A DNA stretch of 37,020 nt, from NCBI GenBank assembly GCA_947476875.1, contig CANJSG010000013.1:1-37020 (forward strand). The letters are read 5' to 3'. The notes under the pieces are model-generated. The model made no database searches and had not been told where the DNA came from. It worked only from the letters and a program-made list of their open reading frames with translations. The position numbers and the translations under genes were made by a program. The stretch is from Verrucomicrobiota bacterium. GTDB taxonomy: Bacteria; Verrucomicrobiota; Verrucomicrobiia; Limisphaerales; CANJSG01. Shown piece after piece: positions 24,386-33,252 of this stretch. Every line of letters starts with the position of its first letter. The stretch's first letter is position 1.

Positions 24386-26077
24386 ATGAAGTCCACGTTT
24401 TCAAATTTGCTCCGTCTGCTGTCCATCGCCGCTTTGCTGGCCGGCCAATCGATTCGCGCGGCCGATCCGGTCCCGCCCGATGTGGCACCGACGGCTCCTG
24501 CGGCGCCGGCCGCTCCCGCTGCCTCCGATGTTCCAATGGCGCCCGAGTCGCCCGTCGCTCCGAAGGCGCCGCGGGTCCGGGTCCGGCATTCGAACAACGA
24601 ACCCGCGGTTCGAATCCATCAGGACTTCGTCCTCAAGGCGGGGGAAAAGGTGGAGGATGTCGTGGTCGTCGGAGGCAATGCGCGCATCGACGGCACGGTG
24701 GAGGGGGATCTGGTCGTGGTGTTCGGAAAAGTCGCGCTGGGAACCAACGCCGTCATCAGGGGCAACCTCGTCAACGTGCTCGGTGGCGTGGATCTCGGGG
24801 CCGGCTCCAAGTTGGAAGGCGACCTCACAGCCGTGTTGTCCAACGCGCTGCTTGGGCCCGGCGTGGAGGTTGACGGAGAAGTCCATGTGGTCGGTGGCCG
24901 GCTGGAGGCGGATCCGACCGTCAAGTATGACATCCGTCCGGAGGTTGTCGGCTTCGAGCAATGGGCCGATGCCATCGGGTGGTTGATCGCCTACGTCAAA
25001 GAAGGCCCCGGTCTTCTTCGCCCGATCGCGCCAGGCTTGGGTTGGGTCTGGATGGTGGCGGGAGGGTTCTTTCTTTTCCGTCTGCTGGTCACGCTCATTG
25101 CGCGAAAGCCTGTCGCGGCAACGGTTCTCGTCCTCTCTGAGCGTCCGTTGATGTCCCTCTTGGCCGGCATTCTCACCATTCTGTTGATCGGACCGGTGGC
25201 GGCGCTGCTCAGCTTCACGATCATTGGGCCTTTGGCCCTGTTTTTTGCCTATTGGATCGCGGGGATCATCGGCACAGCCGGTGTCTATTGCCTCGTCGGT
25301 CAGCAACTCGGGCGGCTTACGGGCGTCGACGCGCTGCAAAATCTCCTGCTCTCCGCCGTTGTCGGCACGGTGTTGATCTACGGTGCCTACTGTGTGCCGA
25401 TCCTCGGTTTTCTCGTGGTCGGCATCGTGTGGCTCCTGAGCATCGGCGGCGCGGTGATGGCGGTTTCCGTGGCGATGCAGGACCGAAGGGCCGCCCGGCA
25501 GGCCAAGTTGGCGGCCAGCATGGCTGCCGCTGCCGCTGCGGCAGCGGTGCAGCGTCCGGTTCCTACAGCGACGGCCGGGGCGGAATATCTCCCAGCGCTG
25601 CAGATGGCGGGTGCTCCCGAGGGGTTCGTCATCGCGTCGGGTTCGCCTTCGTTGTCCGGCGCGCCGGGGTTGGCCGGGGCCTCGTTCCTGATGTTGTCGA
25701 GGGCTGGGTTCTGGATCCGGATGGCATCGGCGTTCCTCGACGTGGTGCTTCTCTGCGTGGTTGGCGGCTTCATGGTGGCGACGACACATTTCCCGCCGTT
25801 GATGCCTGTGGTTTGGCTGACCTACTTCATCGGCATGATCGCATGGAAGGGAACGACGATCGGGGGAATCATCTGCGGGCTTAAGGTGATCCGGACCGAC
25901 GGGACGAAGATGACTCTGGCGGTTTCCGCCGTGCGCGGGCTTTCCAGCCTCTTTTCGGTGTTCGTATTCTTCCTTGGCTTCTTCTGGATCGGGTGGTCGG
26001 TCGAGAAGCAGGGATGGCACGACATCATTGCCGGAACCTGCGTCGTGAAGGTTCCCCGGAGCGCGTCGCTGCTTTGA
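24386..26077 (+). CDS. Exported polymer-forming (bactofilin-like) repeat protein with RDD membrane domain
   Basis: The 563 residues have a signal peptide (to about residue 25), an Ala/Pro-rich linker (27-60) and a stretch of short beta repeats around 85-170 (VVVVGGNARIDGTVEGDLVVVFG, VIRGNLVNVLGG, KLEGDLTAVLSN) like polymer-forming or bactofilin-type cytoskeletal domains. Several membrane segments follow (about 210-360). The C-terminal RDD domain runs from about 440 (RAGFWIRMASAFLDVVLL ... GGIICGLKVIRTDG ... KQGWHDIIAGTCVVK). It lies directly behind the ECF sigma and its presumed anti-sigma, so it is either part of the signalling unit or its target. The 3' end converges on the BatD-like gene, 24 bases away. 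Confidence 0.8.
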   Translation: MKSTFSNLLRLLSIAALLAGQSIRAADPVPPDVAPTAPAAPAAPAASDVPMAPESPVAPKAPRVRVRHSNNEPAVRIHQDFVLKAGEKVEDVVVVGGNARIDGTVEGDLVVVFGKVALGTNAVIRGNLVNVLGGVDLGAGSKLEGDLTAVLSNALLGPGVEVDGEVHVVGGRLEADPTVKYDIRPEVVGFEQWADAIGWLIAYVKEGPGLLRPIAPGLGWVWMVAGGFFLFRLLVTLIARKPVAATVLVLSERPLMSLLAGILTILLIGPVAALLSFTIIGPLALFFAYWIAGIIGTAGVYCLVGQQLGRLTGVDALQNLLLSAVVGTVLIYGAYCVPILGFLVVGIVWLLSIGGAVMAVSVAMQDRRAARQAKLAASMAAAAAAAAVQRPVPTATAGAEYLPALQMAGAPEGFVIASGSPSLSGAPGLAGASFLMLSRAGFWIRMASAFLDVVLLCVVGGFMVATTHFPPLMPVVWLTYFIGMIAWKGTTIGGIICGLKVIRTDGTKMTLAVSAVRGLSSLFSVFVFFLGFFWIGWSVEKQGWHDIIAGTCVVKVPRSASLL

Positions 26078-26101
26078 TCCCGCTCGTGATCCGGCGCAGG
26101 C

Positions 26102-27868
26102 TTACTTGAGCTTCTGCAGTTCGAAGAAGACCGCCTCAAACTTCGGGATCCAGCTTTGGAGCTGTTCGGTCGTCTGGTGCGGTGCGTAGCGGACGTTGTT
26201 ACAGGAGCCGAAAAGTTCGTGGCAGCGCGCGAGAAATTCCTCGGGCAGGCCCCGGCTTCGCAGCCTTTCCTCCACCACGGATTCAGTGATGCCCGACGCG
26301 GTGATCTTGAGCCGTTCCCCGAGCTGTTCCTGCAATAGGCGGAAGCCGAGGGCGAAGAAGCCTTCCACGTTGTCCGCTTGCGCGAGGGCGGCCATCTCGG
26401 TCAGGCCGTCGCGCACCTTGCGGGACACGTCCTTCTTCCGGCGCGCGTCGACGTTGCGGAGGGAGGCCTCGCGGCGTTTCCGGATGGTGAACGCCGTGAG
26501 CCAGATCAATGGGGCCACGGATTGAAGCATCCAGAACCACGGTTGAGTGACCCAGGGAACGGACGGCGTGGAAATGACGCCCAGGGTCGGACGGATGTGG
26601 GCGATCTCGATGGGCTTGGGGCCGGTGTCGAGCTTCTTGGGATCGCTCCCGATCTGGGTCGAGCCGGTTGGGCGGACGGTGATCGGGATCGGCCGGGACA
26701 TCGCGGACTGGTAGGTGCCCGATACCGGGTCGAAGTAATTGAAAACGAGGGGTGGGATTTCGGTGATGGCGGCGTTCTGCGGAGCCACGACCCACTCGGT
26801 CCGAACCCGGCCTTGTTGGCCCAGAGGGTCGGTTTCGACGACGGAGTTTGGCGGATAGGTCTGGAAGTCCCGCAAGCCCTTCTGCTCGCCAAGCCGCGCC
26901 ATGTCCACGTTGCCCCGGCCGGAGATCTCGATGCGGAGCGTGATGGGATCGCCCGCGAGCACGTTGGTCGGACTGGCCGTGGCGTTGATCGCGAAGGTGC
27001 CGACGGCGCCGTTGTATTCCGCAGGACGTCCGGCGGTGGGTTGGGGACGAACGGTGACCGGAGTCGAGTCGCTGCGCAGCGTCACCCGCTGGAACGCGAC
27101 CGTGCCGAAGACGCCGGCGGGCCGGCCGTAAAGGCCGAACTCCATCGTGGCCGGCCCGAGCGCGAGATCGCCGGCCTTGTTGGGAATGGCCGTGCAGACA
27201 AACGAAAAGACCGTGTAGTTGATGCCATCGACTGTTTCGACCCCTTGGCCGTTCTGGATGACTTTCCCCATCGTGAAGCCTTCGCCGCCGAGCTGCGGCA
27301 GTTGGTGGAGGCGGCCATCGAGATAGTAGAGCCGGATCTCCGCCTGCATGATCTCGCCGAGGAATACGTTGGTGCGGCTGGTGGTGAGGCGGAGGAAGGC
27401 GGGCTTGGGCTGGTTGGCCGCGCCCGGGTTGCCGCCGCCCAGCTGGCTTTGTCCGGCGGGAACGACCTGCAGCGTCAGCGGCTGGGTGCTGAGCTTGCGG
27501 CCGCCGGCATCGACGGTGATGGCCGGGATGACGATGTTGCCAATGTTCTGCGGAGTGACGACGTAGCTGTAGGTCGTCTGCTGGTTCACCTGCCCGCCGC
27601 TGATCGTCATGCTCCGCGAAGACCCGGCGATCTGGACCTGGCTGTTTGGCACCGGGGGAATCGGCGGCGGGGTGGGGAGGGTGAAATTGTTGCAGGTGAC
27701 CGACAAGACCGCCTGCTCGCCGATGCTGATGGTGTTGCGGTCCAGGGCGGCTTGGATTCCCGGGATCTGCGCGGACGCCCGGTTGGCGCCGAGAACCAGC
27801 GACAGCGCGGCCATGAACAGGAAAAGGCCGCGCAACATCCGGGGACGCGCGGCGGCGGAGCAGGTCAT
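26102..27868 (-). CDS. BatD-family protein (oxygen tolerance / aerotolerance operon type)
   Basis: I place the start at the ATG at 27868, giving a signal peptide with MLRGLFLFMAALSLVLGANRASA; the ATG ten codons later is also possible. The 588 residues contain the repeated Ig-like domains of BatD: IQAALDRNTISIGEQAVLSV at the start, LRLTTSRTNVFLGEIMQAEIRLYY in the second, ATASPTNVLAGDPITLRIEISGRGN in the third. A membrane segment (WFWMLQSVAPLIWLTAFTI) then leads into a cytoplasmic C-terminus. BatD usually sits in an operon with MoxR ATPase and BatA/B/C genes; none is seen here, so this copy is isolated. Confidence 0.85.
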   Translation of the reverse strand: MTCSAAARPRMLRGLFLFMAALSLVLGANRASAQIPGIQAALDRNTISIGEQAVLSVTCNNFTLPTPPPIPPVPNSQVQIAGSSRSMTISGGQVNQQTTYSYVVTPQNIGNIVIPAITVDAGGRKLSTQPLTLQVVPAGQSQLGGGNPGAANQPKPAFLRLTTSRTNVFLGEIMQAEIRLYYLDGRLHQLPQLGGEGFTMGKVIQNGQGVETVDGINYTVFSFVCTAIPNKAGDLALGPATMEFGLYGRPAGVFGTVAFQRVTLRSDSTPVTVRPQPTAGRPAEYNGAVGTFAINATASPTNVLAGDPITLRIEISGRGNVDMARLGEQKGLRDFQTYPPNSVVETDPLGQQGRVRTEWVVAPQNAAITEIPPLVFNYFDPVSGTYQSAMSRPIPITVRPTGSTQIGSDPKKLDTGPKPIEIAHIRPTLGVISTPSVPWVTQPWFWMLQSVAPLIWLTAFTIRKRREASLRNVDARRKKDVSRKVRDGLTEMAALAQADNVEGFFALGFRLLQEQLGERLKITASGITESVVEERLRSRGLPEEFLARCHELFGSCNNVRYAPHQTTEQLQSWIPKFEAVFFELQKLK

Positions 27869-27956
27869 TTTTTCAAACACGGGACTCACGCAATGCAAGA
27901 CAGGTGCGACGTTGCGGGCGTTCAGACGCCAAGGCAAGGCTTCGGGATCCGGGCGG

Positions 27957-30863
27957 TCATTCGTAGGCCACAAGGGTGTCCGGCAGGATGAGGGAATCGG
28001 GCTTGCCCATGCCAGCGGCCCACGCGATCCCGCGCAGCACGAGAACGCGGAAGAACGGATCGTCCAGCGTCCAAGAATAGTGCCCGAGGCAGGTCGCCCA
28101 GACCCGGCCCGGCCCCGGACGATGGGTCCAGACTACCGGCTGGTCGGCGCCGTCCATCCGGACGGTGGCGAGCACATCCACTTTCGACCGGTCGCCGATC
28201 ATGGGCCAGTAGGGTTCGTCGATCAGCGCAATCTTGCGGGGAAGGCCGGCGGTCAGCGGTTGGTCTTCGGCGGGTGCGAGAAAGAGATCGAATGGCGCGT
28301 GGATATATTTCGAGCGCTTGGGATGCGCGGCCAGGCCGATACGGGCCGCGAGCTTCTCCGGATCGTTGTCCTCGATGGTTCCGCTGTGCAGCACGACGAC
28401 CCCGCCGCCCCGGGCGAGATAGGCGTCGAGTTGGGCATACTTCGCGTCGTCCCAGGCGCGGTTCCAGTAATAGAACACGACGACTTTAGCCGAGGTGAAC
28501 TGCTCGTCCGTCGGCCACAGCCAGGCATTGGTCACCGTGGCGTGAGGGGTTAGAAGCCGGTGCCAGTTGGTTTGCCAGCGCGGGTAGTCGTGCTGGAGCG
28601 CCCCGTGGTCCTGCTTCGAGGCGACGAGCACGATCTTCGGACGGTCCGTCCCCGGCGTCGAACCTGCGGCCGCTTTCAGGATGCCTTCGACATCGGCCCG
28701 GGTGCGGACGGGAGGTTCGTGCATCAGATAGGTCAGCAGGTCGTTCACTTCGCCGGGAGTCAGCGCGTCGATCAGGCCGGCGGGCATGAGGCTGCGCCCA
28801 GTGGGATGGAGGTTTCGGATGGTGGAACGTTGGACCGGGGTTTCCTTGCCCTGCGCGTCGACGATCCGCACCGCCGTGTCGGTCTGTTCGCGGACAAACC
28901 CGACCAGCGAGGTGTCGTCCTTCAGCTCGGCTTCGTAGGTGATGTAGTCCGGGTGCAGCGTGGCGTCGGGACTGCGGATGTCGCGGAGAATGCTTTCGGC
29001 GTCGCGGTGCACGAGGTTGCTGAGATCGGGCCCGACGACCGCGCCTTTTCCACGAACGCGATGGCAGGTGGCGCACTGTGTCTTCAGGCCGTGGAAGAGC
29101 GCCGAGCCCCGTTCCCAGTCGGCTCCGGCGATCGCCATTGGCCGGCTGGAAGTTCCCGATGAAGGGCGATTGGTCGGGGCCCATGCGGCGATGGTGTGGA
29201 ACGCCTCCACCGAAGCCGGAGCCGCCACAAGGAACTGCGGATTGCTCCCGGCCGTGAGGTTGTAGCCGATGGAGAGCGGGATCGGTCCCGGGATCGTCAC
29301 GACATACTCGGTGCGGACGGGATGCGCGTCGGTTGTGAGCACCACCTCACGTCGATCCTCGGACAGCTTGGCCGCGCGGATCGTGAGCCGGCCGCGCGGA
29401 ATGGCGTCCTGTTGTTTCACCACGGCGTAGGGCGGTTTGAGCGTCTCGAACTGGTCCCCGGCGGAAACGTAGTCGCCGAATTCGATCCGGCCCTCCGCCT
29501 TGGCGCGCATGGCCAACGATTCGTCGACCGGCCGGTCGAATCCGATGCGGACCTCCGTCGATGAATTGGCCCAGGCTCCCGTCGGCTGCGCGGCCGACGG
29601 ATCGGTGTAGCGGATGCGGAAGATCTTTCCGTCGCCCTTGGGGCCGGTGCCCCAGTCGGGTTTGCCGCTGTGGCAGCAGACATAGAGGTCGCCCTTCGGC
29701 GAGATGGCGAAATCGAGCGTGAGCATCTGCAATCGCGCGATGGTGAACTTGTGGCCGACGTAGCCGGTCGGCGTCTTCACCATCTTCACCCGCCAGATTT
29801 GGCCTCGCGATTCACCGGCCACGAACGCGTCCCCATCCCACCACTTCGGTCCGAACAGTCCTTGGGCTGGCCCGGATGGAAGCGCGACCGCGGTCGCGTC
29901 GGACGAAGGCGCCGGATTCAAAGCGCCATGGGGTTCGTTGAAAACCAGCCCGCAGGTGCTCTGGTGCTGCGGGCCAAAACCCACGACGGGCGCTTCGCTG
30001 ACAACGTCCGGGAGCCACTTCGGGTGCCGAGGCGGGAAGCCGTAGTTCCTTCCGGCGACGATGTGGTTCAGCTCGTCGAGGGGATTGCCGTAGGGCATCC
30101 AGGTCTCGCCTTCCTGGTCGGTGTTGAAGAGGTCTCCGGCGCGGTTGAAGGCGAGCGTGTAGGGGACACGCATGCCGGTGGCGATGGTCTCCAGCTTCTT
30201 CGTGCGGGCATCCCATTTCTGGATCGTCCCGCGCTGGGAACGGATGTCGTAGAGCGAGACTTCCTCGTCGGGATTCCCCTCGGCGGCCTTGCCCTGCTGG
30301 ACGAGCCAGGCCTTGTCCTGCGGGCGAAGGTCCCTGTGCTTCCGCAGGCGGTAGGCGTTGGAGTAGTCGGCGACGAGCAGGGCGAAGTAGGCGTTGCCCT
30401 CCCGGTCCAGCGTGACGGAACTGGCATCGACCCCGCCGCTCGCGACGTCGGTCGCCGGCCAGCCGGATGCGACGACCTCTTCCGTGTCCGCTTCACCGTC
30501 GCCGTCGTTGTCCCGGAGGAGCGACAGCTTGCCCTTCGACGAAACGTAGAGCCCGCGCGTGCTCCAAGCCATGCCCACGGGGATGCTGAGGGTTGACCGG
30601 CTCCAGAAGGGCTTCGCCGAATCCTCCAGTCCATCGCCGTCCGAATCCGTCAGGCGCCAGATGCGTCCGTCGTAGCCGAGAGCGGTGAGGCTTCCGTCGG
30701 GGGCGAACCGCAGGTTGTTCACGTTGTTCAACCGCACCGGCAACTCTTCGACTGTGAATCCCGGCACGAGCATCTGGACGAGGGGAAAATTGGTCGCCGC
30801 ACGAGCGGATGTCCCCACGACTGTGAAACACGCGAGCAGCCACGTTGTCATCCGAGGAATCAT
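27957..30863 (-). CDS. PVC-type membrane-bound dehydrogenase / cytochrome c / ThuA-like fusion
   Basis: With the ATG at 30863 (30851 and 30884 are alternatives) the protein has 968 residues and a signal peptide ending near ARA. Residues ~30-420 form a beta-propeller of the PVC membrane-bound dehydrogenase type (GFTVEELPVRLNNVNNLRFAPDGSL; DSDGDGLED; DQEGETWMPYGNP). Residues ~580-720 are a cytochrome c domain with heme motif CATCH (597-601) and a likely axial Met in SLMPAGL. The last ~225 residues are a ThuA/trehalose-utilisation-like domain (KIVLVASKQDHG ... GGGVVVLHSGTIED ... CLGHYSWTLDDPFFRVLVLRGIAW). Such proteins are periplasmic sugar or polyol oxidoreductases in Planctomycetota and Verrucomicrobiota; the substrate is unknown. 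Confidence 0.9.
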   Translation of the reverse strand: MIPRMTTWLLACFTVVGTSARAATNFPLVQMLVPGFTVEELPVRLNNVNNLRFAPDGSLTALGYDGRIWRLTDSDGDGLEDSAKPFWSRSTLSIPVGMAWSTRGLYVSSKGKLSLLRDNDGDGEADTEEVVASGWPATDVASGGVDASSVTLDREGNAYFALLVADYSNAYRLRKHRDLRPQDKAWLVQQGKAAEGNPDEEVSLYDIRSQRGTIQKWDARTKKLETIATGMRVPYTLAFNRAGDLFNTDQEGETWMPYGNPLDELNHIVAGRNYGFPPRHPKWLPDVVSEAPVVGFGPQHQSTCGLVFNEPHGALNPAPSSDATAVALPSGPAQGLFGPKWWDGDAFVAGESRGQIWRVKMVKTPTGYVGHKFTIARLQMLTLDFAISPKGDLYVCCHSGKPDWGTGPKGDGKIFRIRYTDPSAAQPTGAWANSSTEVRIGFDRPVDESLAMRAKAEGRIEFGDYVSAGDQFETLKPPYAVVKQQDAIPRGRLTIRAAKLSEDRREVVLTTDAHPVRTEYVVTIPGPIPLSIGYNLTAGSNPQFLVAAPASVEAFHTIAAWAPTNRPSSGTSSRPMAIAGADWERGSALFHGLKTQCATCHRVRGKGAVVGPDLSNLVHRDAESILRDIRSPDATLHPDYITYEAELKDDTSLVGFVREQTDTAVRIVDAQGKETPVQRSTIRNLHPTGRSLMPAGLIDALTPGEVNDLLTYLMHEPPVRTRADVEGILKAAAGSTPGTDRPKIVLVASKQDHGALQHDYPRWQTNWHRLLTPHATVTNAWLWPTDEQFTSAKVVVFYYWNRAWDDAKYAQLDAYLARGGGVVVLHSGTIEDNDPEKLAARIGLAAHPKRSKYIHAPFDLFLAPAEDQPLTAGLPRKIALIDEPYWPMIGDRSKVDVLATVRMDGADQPVVWTHRPGPGRVWATCLGHYSWTLDDPFFRVLVLRGIAWAAGMGKPDSLILPDTLVAYE

Positions 30864-30884
30864 GGCTGAAATGTGGGGTCCCAT

Positions 30885-31149
30885 GCACGCCACGCCAACT
30901 CCAACGTGACACGATCCCAAGTTGCAGGGTGGCGCAGGCCTCCGGCCTGCTGTTCCGGGCGTCGCGCCCGGAACGGTTTGAGGCGCCCGCCCGGAAGTGG
31001 TTCGCAGAAACCGCCGGTGCATCCGCCTCGCGGAGCGTTGGTCGCACTGGCTGGCCGCAGACGTCCGCTCCTCCTCCGGTCTGCGCCACCCGGACTGTCG
31101 GTGGAGAAATCCCTTTCTCACCGATGCGCTGCATCCCTAGGCTCCGCTG
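30885..31149. other. Intergenic stretch with REP-like hairpins
   Basis: No credible gene is present. It contains two adjacent GC-rich hairpins (annotated separately), followed by GC-rich sequence without recognised features. It separates the divergent dehydrogenase and hypothetical-protein genes, so it should hold promoters for both. Confidence 0.55.
30934..30974. repeat. Double hairpin, REP-like
   Basis: Two perfect inverted repeats lie one base apart: GCAGGCC-TCC-GGCCTGC (30934-30950) and GTTCCGGGCG-TCG-CGCCCGGAAC (30952-30974). The paired-hairpin layout is typical of REP/BIME-like interspersed elements. Neither is followed by a T-run, so simple termination is unlikely. Confidence 0.65.
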
Positions 31150-31650
31150 GTGGACGATGTGTTCATCGAGTTGTTTGATCCGGCGGATCCGCCCGACCTC
31201 GGCCCCGGGCCCCGGAATGGCAGGCTTTCTGTCGCGGAGGTTGACGCCGGGTTGAAGCGCGCATTTGCGGTTACGGCGCCCGGAACCGACGGCCGCGAGG
31301 CGATCCGCGGGCTGGCGTTGCTCTGGCACGACCATCACGACGCGGCTCATTCGCTCGTGCAGGATGCTTCCAACGGGGTCGGCGCCTACATCCACGGGAT
31401 GCTCCATCGCCGGGAGCCGGACTTCTGGAACGCGAAGTATTGGTTCCGTCGCGTCTTGGGGCTGCCGTTTCTCGCGCCGCTCGGGGCCAAGGTGGCACTC
31501 ATCGGTGGAGCCGAGCCGTTGGCGCCAAACGGCGTGTTCGATGCATCGCGTTTCGTGGATGCGGTCGAAGCCGAAACGCTCGACTCGGAGACCTTGAAGC
31601 GTGTCCAGGTCGCGGAGTTTCATGCGGTTGTCGCCCACCTTTCGCGATGA
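31150..31650 (+). CDS. Conserved hypothetical protein
   Basis: This 166-residue protein has a conserved-looking centre, LALLWHDHHDAAHSLVQ followed by GAYIHGMLHRREPDFWNAKYWFRRVLG. The pattern occurs in uncharacterised proteins of many bacteria. The clustered His and Asp residues could bind a metal, but no function is established. The start at 31150 is a GTG with a second in-frame GTG three codons on. The stop overlaps the start of the AEC permease gene (ATGA), so the two are translationally coupled. Confidence 0.7.
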   Translation: MDDVFIELFDPADPPDLGPGPRNGRLSVAEVDAGLKRAFAVTAPGTDGREAIRGLALLWHDHHDAAHSLVQDASNGVGAYIHGMLHRREPDFWNAKYWFRRVLGLPFLAPLGAKVALIGGAEPLAPNGVFDASRFVDAVEAETLDSETLKRVQVAEFHAVVAHLSR

Positions 31651-32600
31651 ACGAACTCGCGCCGGTCTTCACCGCGGTCATCCCGGTATTCCTGATCATC
31701 GCGATCGGCGTCGTGCTGCGCCGCATCAACTGGCTGACCGAGGAGGCGGACGAAAGCCTGATCAAGATCACGGTCAACGTGCTCACGCCTTGCCTGATCC
31801 TGGACTCGATCCTCGGGAACAAGGCGCTCAAGGAACTCGGCAACGTGTTCGTTCCGCCGGTCGTCGGCTTCGGCTGCGTGGCGCTTGGCATGACGATCGC
31901 CTATCTGATCGCGCCGTTGGCTGGGCTGAAGGATCCGCGGACGCGCCGGACGTTCGCCTTGTGCGCCGGCTTGCAGAATTACGGCTATGTTCCGATCCCG
32001 TTGGTCGACGCGCTTTTTGATCCGCAGACGCGTGGAGTCCTGCTGGTGCACAACGTCGGGGTCGATGCGGCCATGTGGGTGCTTGGCCTCGCGCTCCTCG
32101 CCGGAGCGACGGGCGGCAAGGCGTGGAAGCATCTGATCAACGCGCCCGTCATCGCGATCATCGTCGGGTTGCTCATCAATTTTTTCCACATCTACGAGTT
32201 CCTGCCGAAGTTCCTCCTGCAAACCTTTCGTGTCCTGGGCCAGTGCGTCATCCCGATCGGCGTGCTGATCGTGGGCGCGACGGCGGCGGACCAGATGCGG
32301 GGCATGCAGGTGCGATCCGGCGGACGGGTGATGCTGTTCGCGTGTATCGTGCGGCTCGCGCTCATCCCGGTGGTCTTCCTCGTCGTCGCCCGAGTGCTTC
32401 CTTGTTCAGACGAGCTGAAGCGCGTGCTTGTCGTCCAGGCGGCGATGCCGGCGGGGATGTTTCCGATCGTCATGGCCCGGCACTACGGAGGCGATTCGAA
32501 CACGGCCGTCCGCATCGTCCTGGCGACATCGGTCGTCAGCTTCCTGACGATCCCGTTCGTCATCCGAGCGGGTCTGGCGTTTGTTCTCGAAGGCCGCTGA
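31647..32600 (+). CDS. AEC (auxin efflux carrier)-family permease
   Basis: The ATG at 31647 overlaps the preceding stop. The 317 residues contain about ten hydrophobic segments: VFTAVIPVFLIIAIGVVLRRINWL at the start, then the conserved LTPCLILDSILG, and a C-terminal half with LGQCVIPIGVLIVGATAADQM, then VVQAAMPAGMFPIVMARHYGGD and VLATSVVSFLTIPFV. Members export or import organic acids (malonate, malate) or similar small anions; the substrate is not readable. The stop codon coincides with the first three bases of an interspersed repeat. Confidence 0.87.
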   Translation: MNELAPVFTAVIPVFLIIAIGVVLRRINWLTEEADESLIKITVNVLTPCLILDSILGNKALKELGNVFVPPVVGFGCVALGMTIAYLIAPLAGLKDPRTRRTFALCAGLQNYGYVPIPLVDALFDPQTRGVLLVHNVGVDAAMWVLGLALLAGATGGKAWKHLINAPVIAIIVGLLINFFHIYEFLPKFLLQTFRVLGQCVIPIGVLIVGATAADQMRGMQVRSGGRVMLFACIVRLALIPVVFLVVARVLPCSDELKRVLVVQAAMPAGMFPIVMARHYGGDSNTAVRIVLATSVVSFLTIPFVIRAGLAFVLEGR

Positions 32601-32800
32601 ACCGGAACCACCCAGTCGAGAAAGCGGCCGCGAAGCGCCTGCTTCAAGGTAGGGCCGCGCGTCTTGCCTGCCAAAATCGCTCCCGACATGGAACCAACTG
32701 GTGGGGGCCGGTCAGGACGTCGATCCGGGCGAAAAGCCTGGTCTGCTCGGGGTAGGCTGGAAGACCGCATGGTCGGGAGGTAACAGGCCAAACCTCGGGT
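32598..32800. repeat. Interspersed repeat, copy 2
   Basis: This is the same unit as at 19533: TGAACCGGAAC, then 15 variable bases, then the 62-base core with CTGCTTCAAGG and TCTTGCCTGCC. The first TGA is also the stop codon of the AEC permease gene. The right boundary is unclear because the IS remnant follows. Confidence 0.65.
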
Positions 32801-32811
32801 GGTCCTACGCG

Positions 32812-33167
32812 GGAGTCCTCCCCGCCAACACCCCCGAGAGGGCCGGGGCCAGGGCGCTGTTGGAACCTTTGCTGCCGTGGTTCCGTTCCCTGCACAGGAT
32901 GTGGGTGGACGGGGGGGATTCTCCGGGCCCGACTCCGCGGCGTGGGTGCGCAGGCAGAGTCCGAACCTGGAGGCCGGGGTCGTCAAACGCTCCAACGATC
33001 CGAAGGACTTCAAGGTCCAGCCCCGCCGCTGGATGGCCGAGGGGACCTCCGGCTGGTTTAGGCTCAAACGGCGGCTGGTCCGCGACCGCGAGAAGACCCA
33101 ATCCAGCGCCACCACCAGGATCTACATCGCCATGATAGTCCTCGTGCTCAACAGACTGGTCTTTCAA
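32812..33167 (+). pseudogene. IS5-family-type transposase remnant, frameshifted and 5'-truncated
   Basis: Frame 1 gives PERAGARALLEPLLPWFRSLHRMWVDGG, corresponding to the strand with the second catalytic Asp of IS5-like DDE transposases. The homology then moves to another frame: FSGPDSAAWVRRQSP, SNDPKDFKVQPRRWMAEGTSGW and RRLVRDREKTQSSATTRIYIAMIVLVLNRL, which contains the catalytic Glu and the usual C-terminus. The frame switch lies in a run of seven G (32911-32917). The N-terminal half with the first Asp is absent, so the element is dead. No clear terminal inverted repeats were found. Confidence 0.75.
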
Positions 33168-33252
33168 CGTCTGTGCCATTCCTCGGCCCAGACTCTCTTT
33201 CCTCCCGGTTCAGTTTGGCGAGGTCAGATCACTGTAAGTCCTTGATTGAAAA

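Noticed and set aside
24401-26020. 539-codon ORF on the minus strand
   Set aside because: Shadow of the RDD/polymer-forming gene in GC-rich DNA; rich in His/Arg/Gln with no fold or motif.
26378-27991. 537-codon ORF on the plus strand
   Set aside because: Shadow of the BatD-like gene; Asp/Gly/Arg-rich composition without protein motifs.
32483-33115. 210-codon minus-strand ORF
   Set aside because: Runs through the permease end, repeat and IS remnant; it is antisense to the recognisable transposase fragment.
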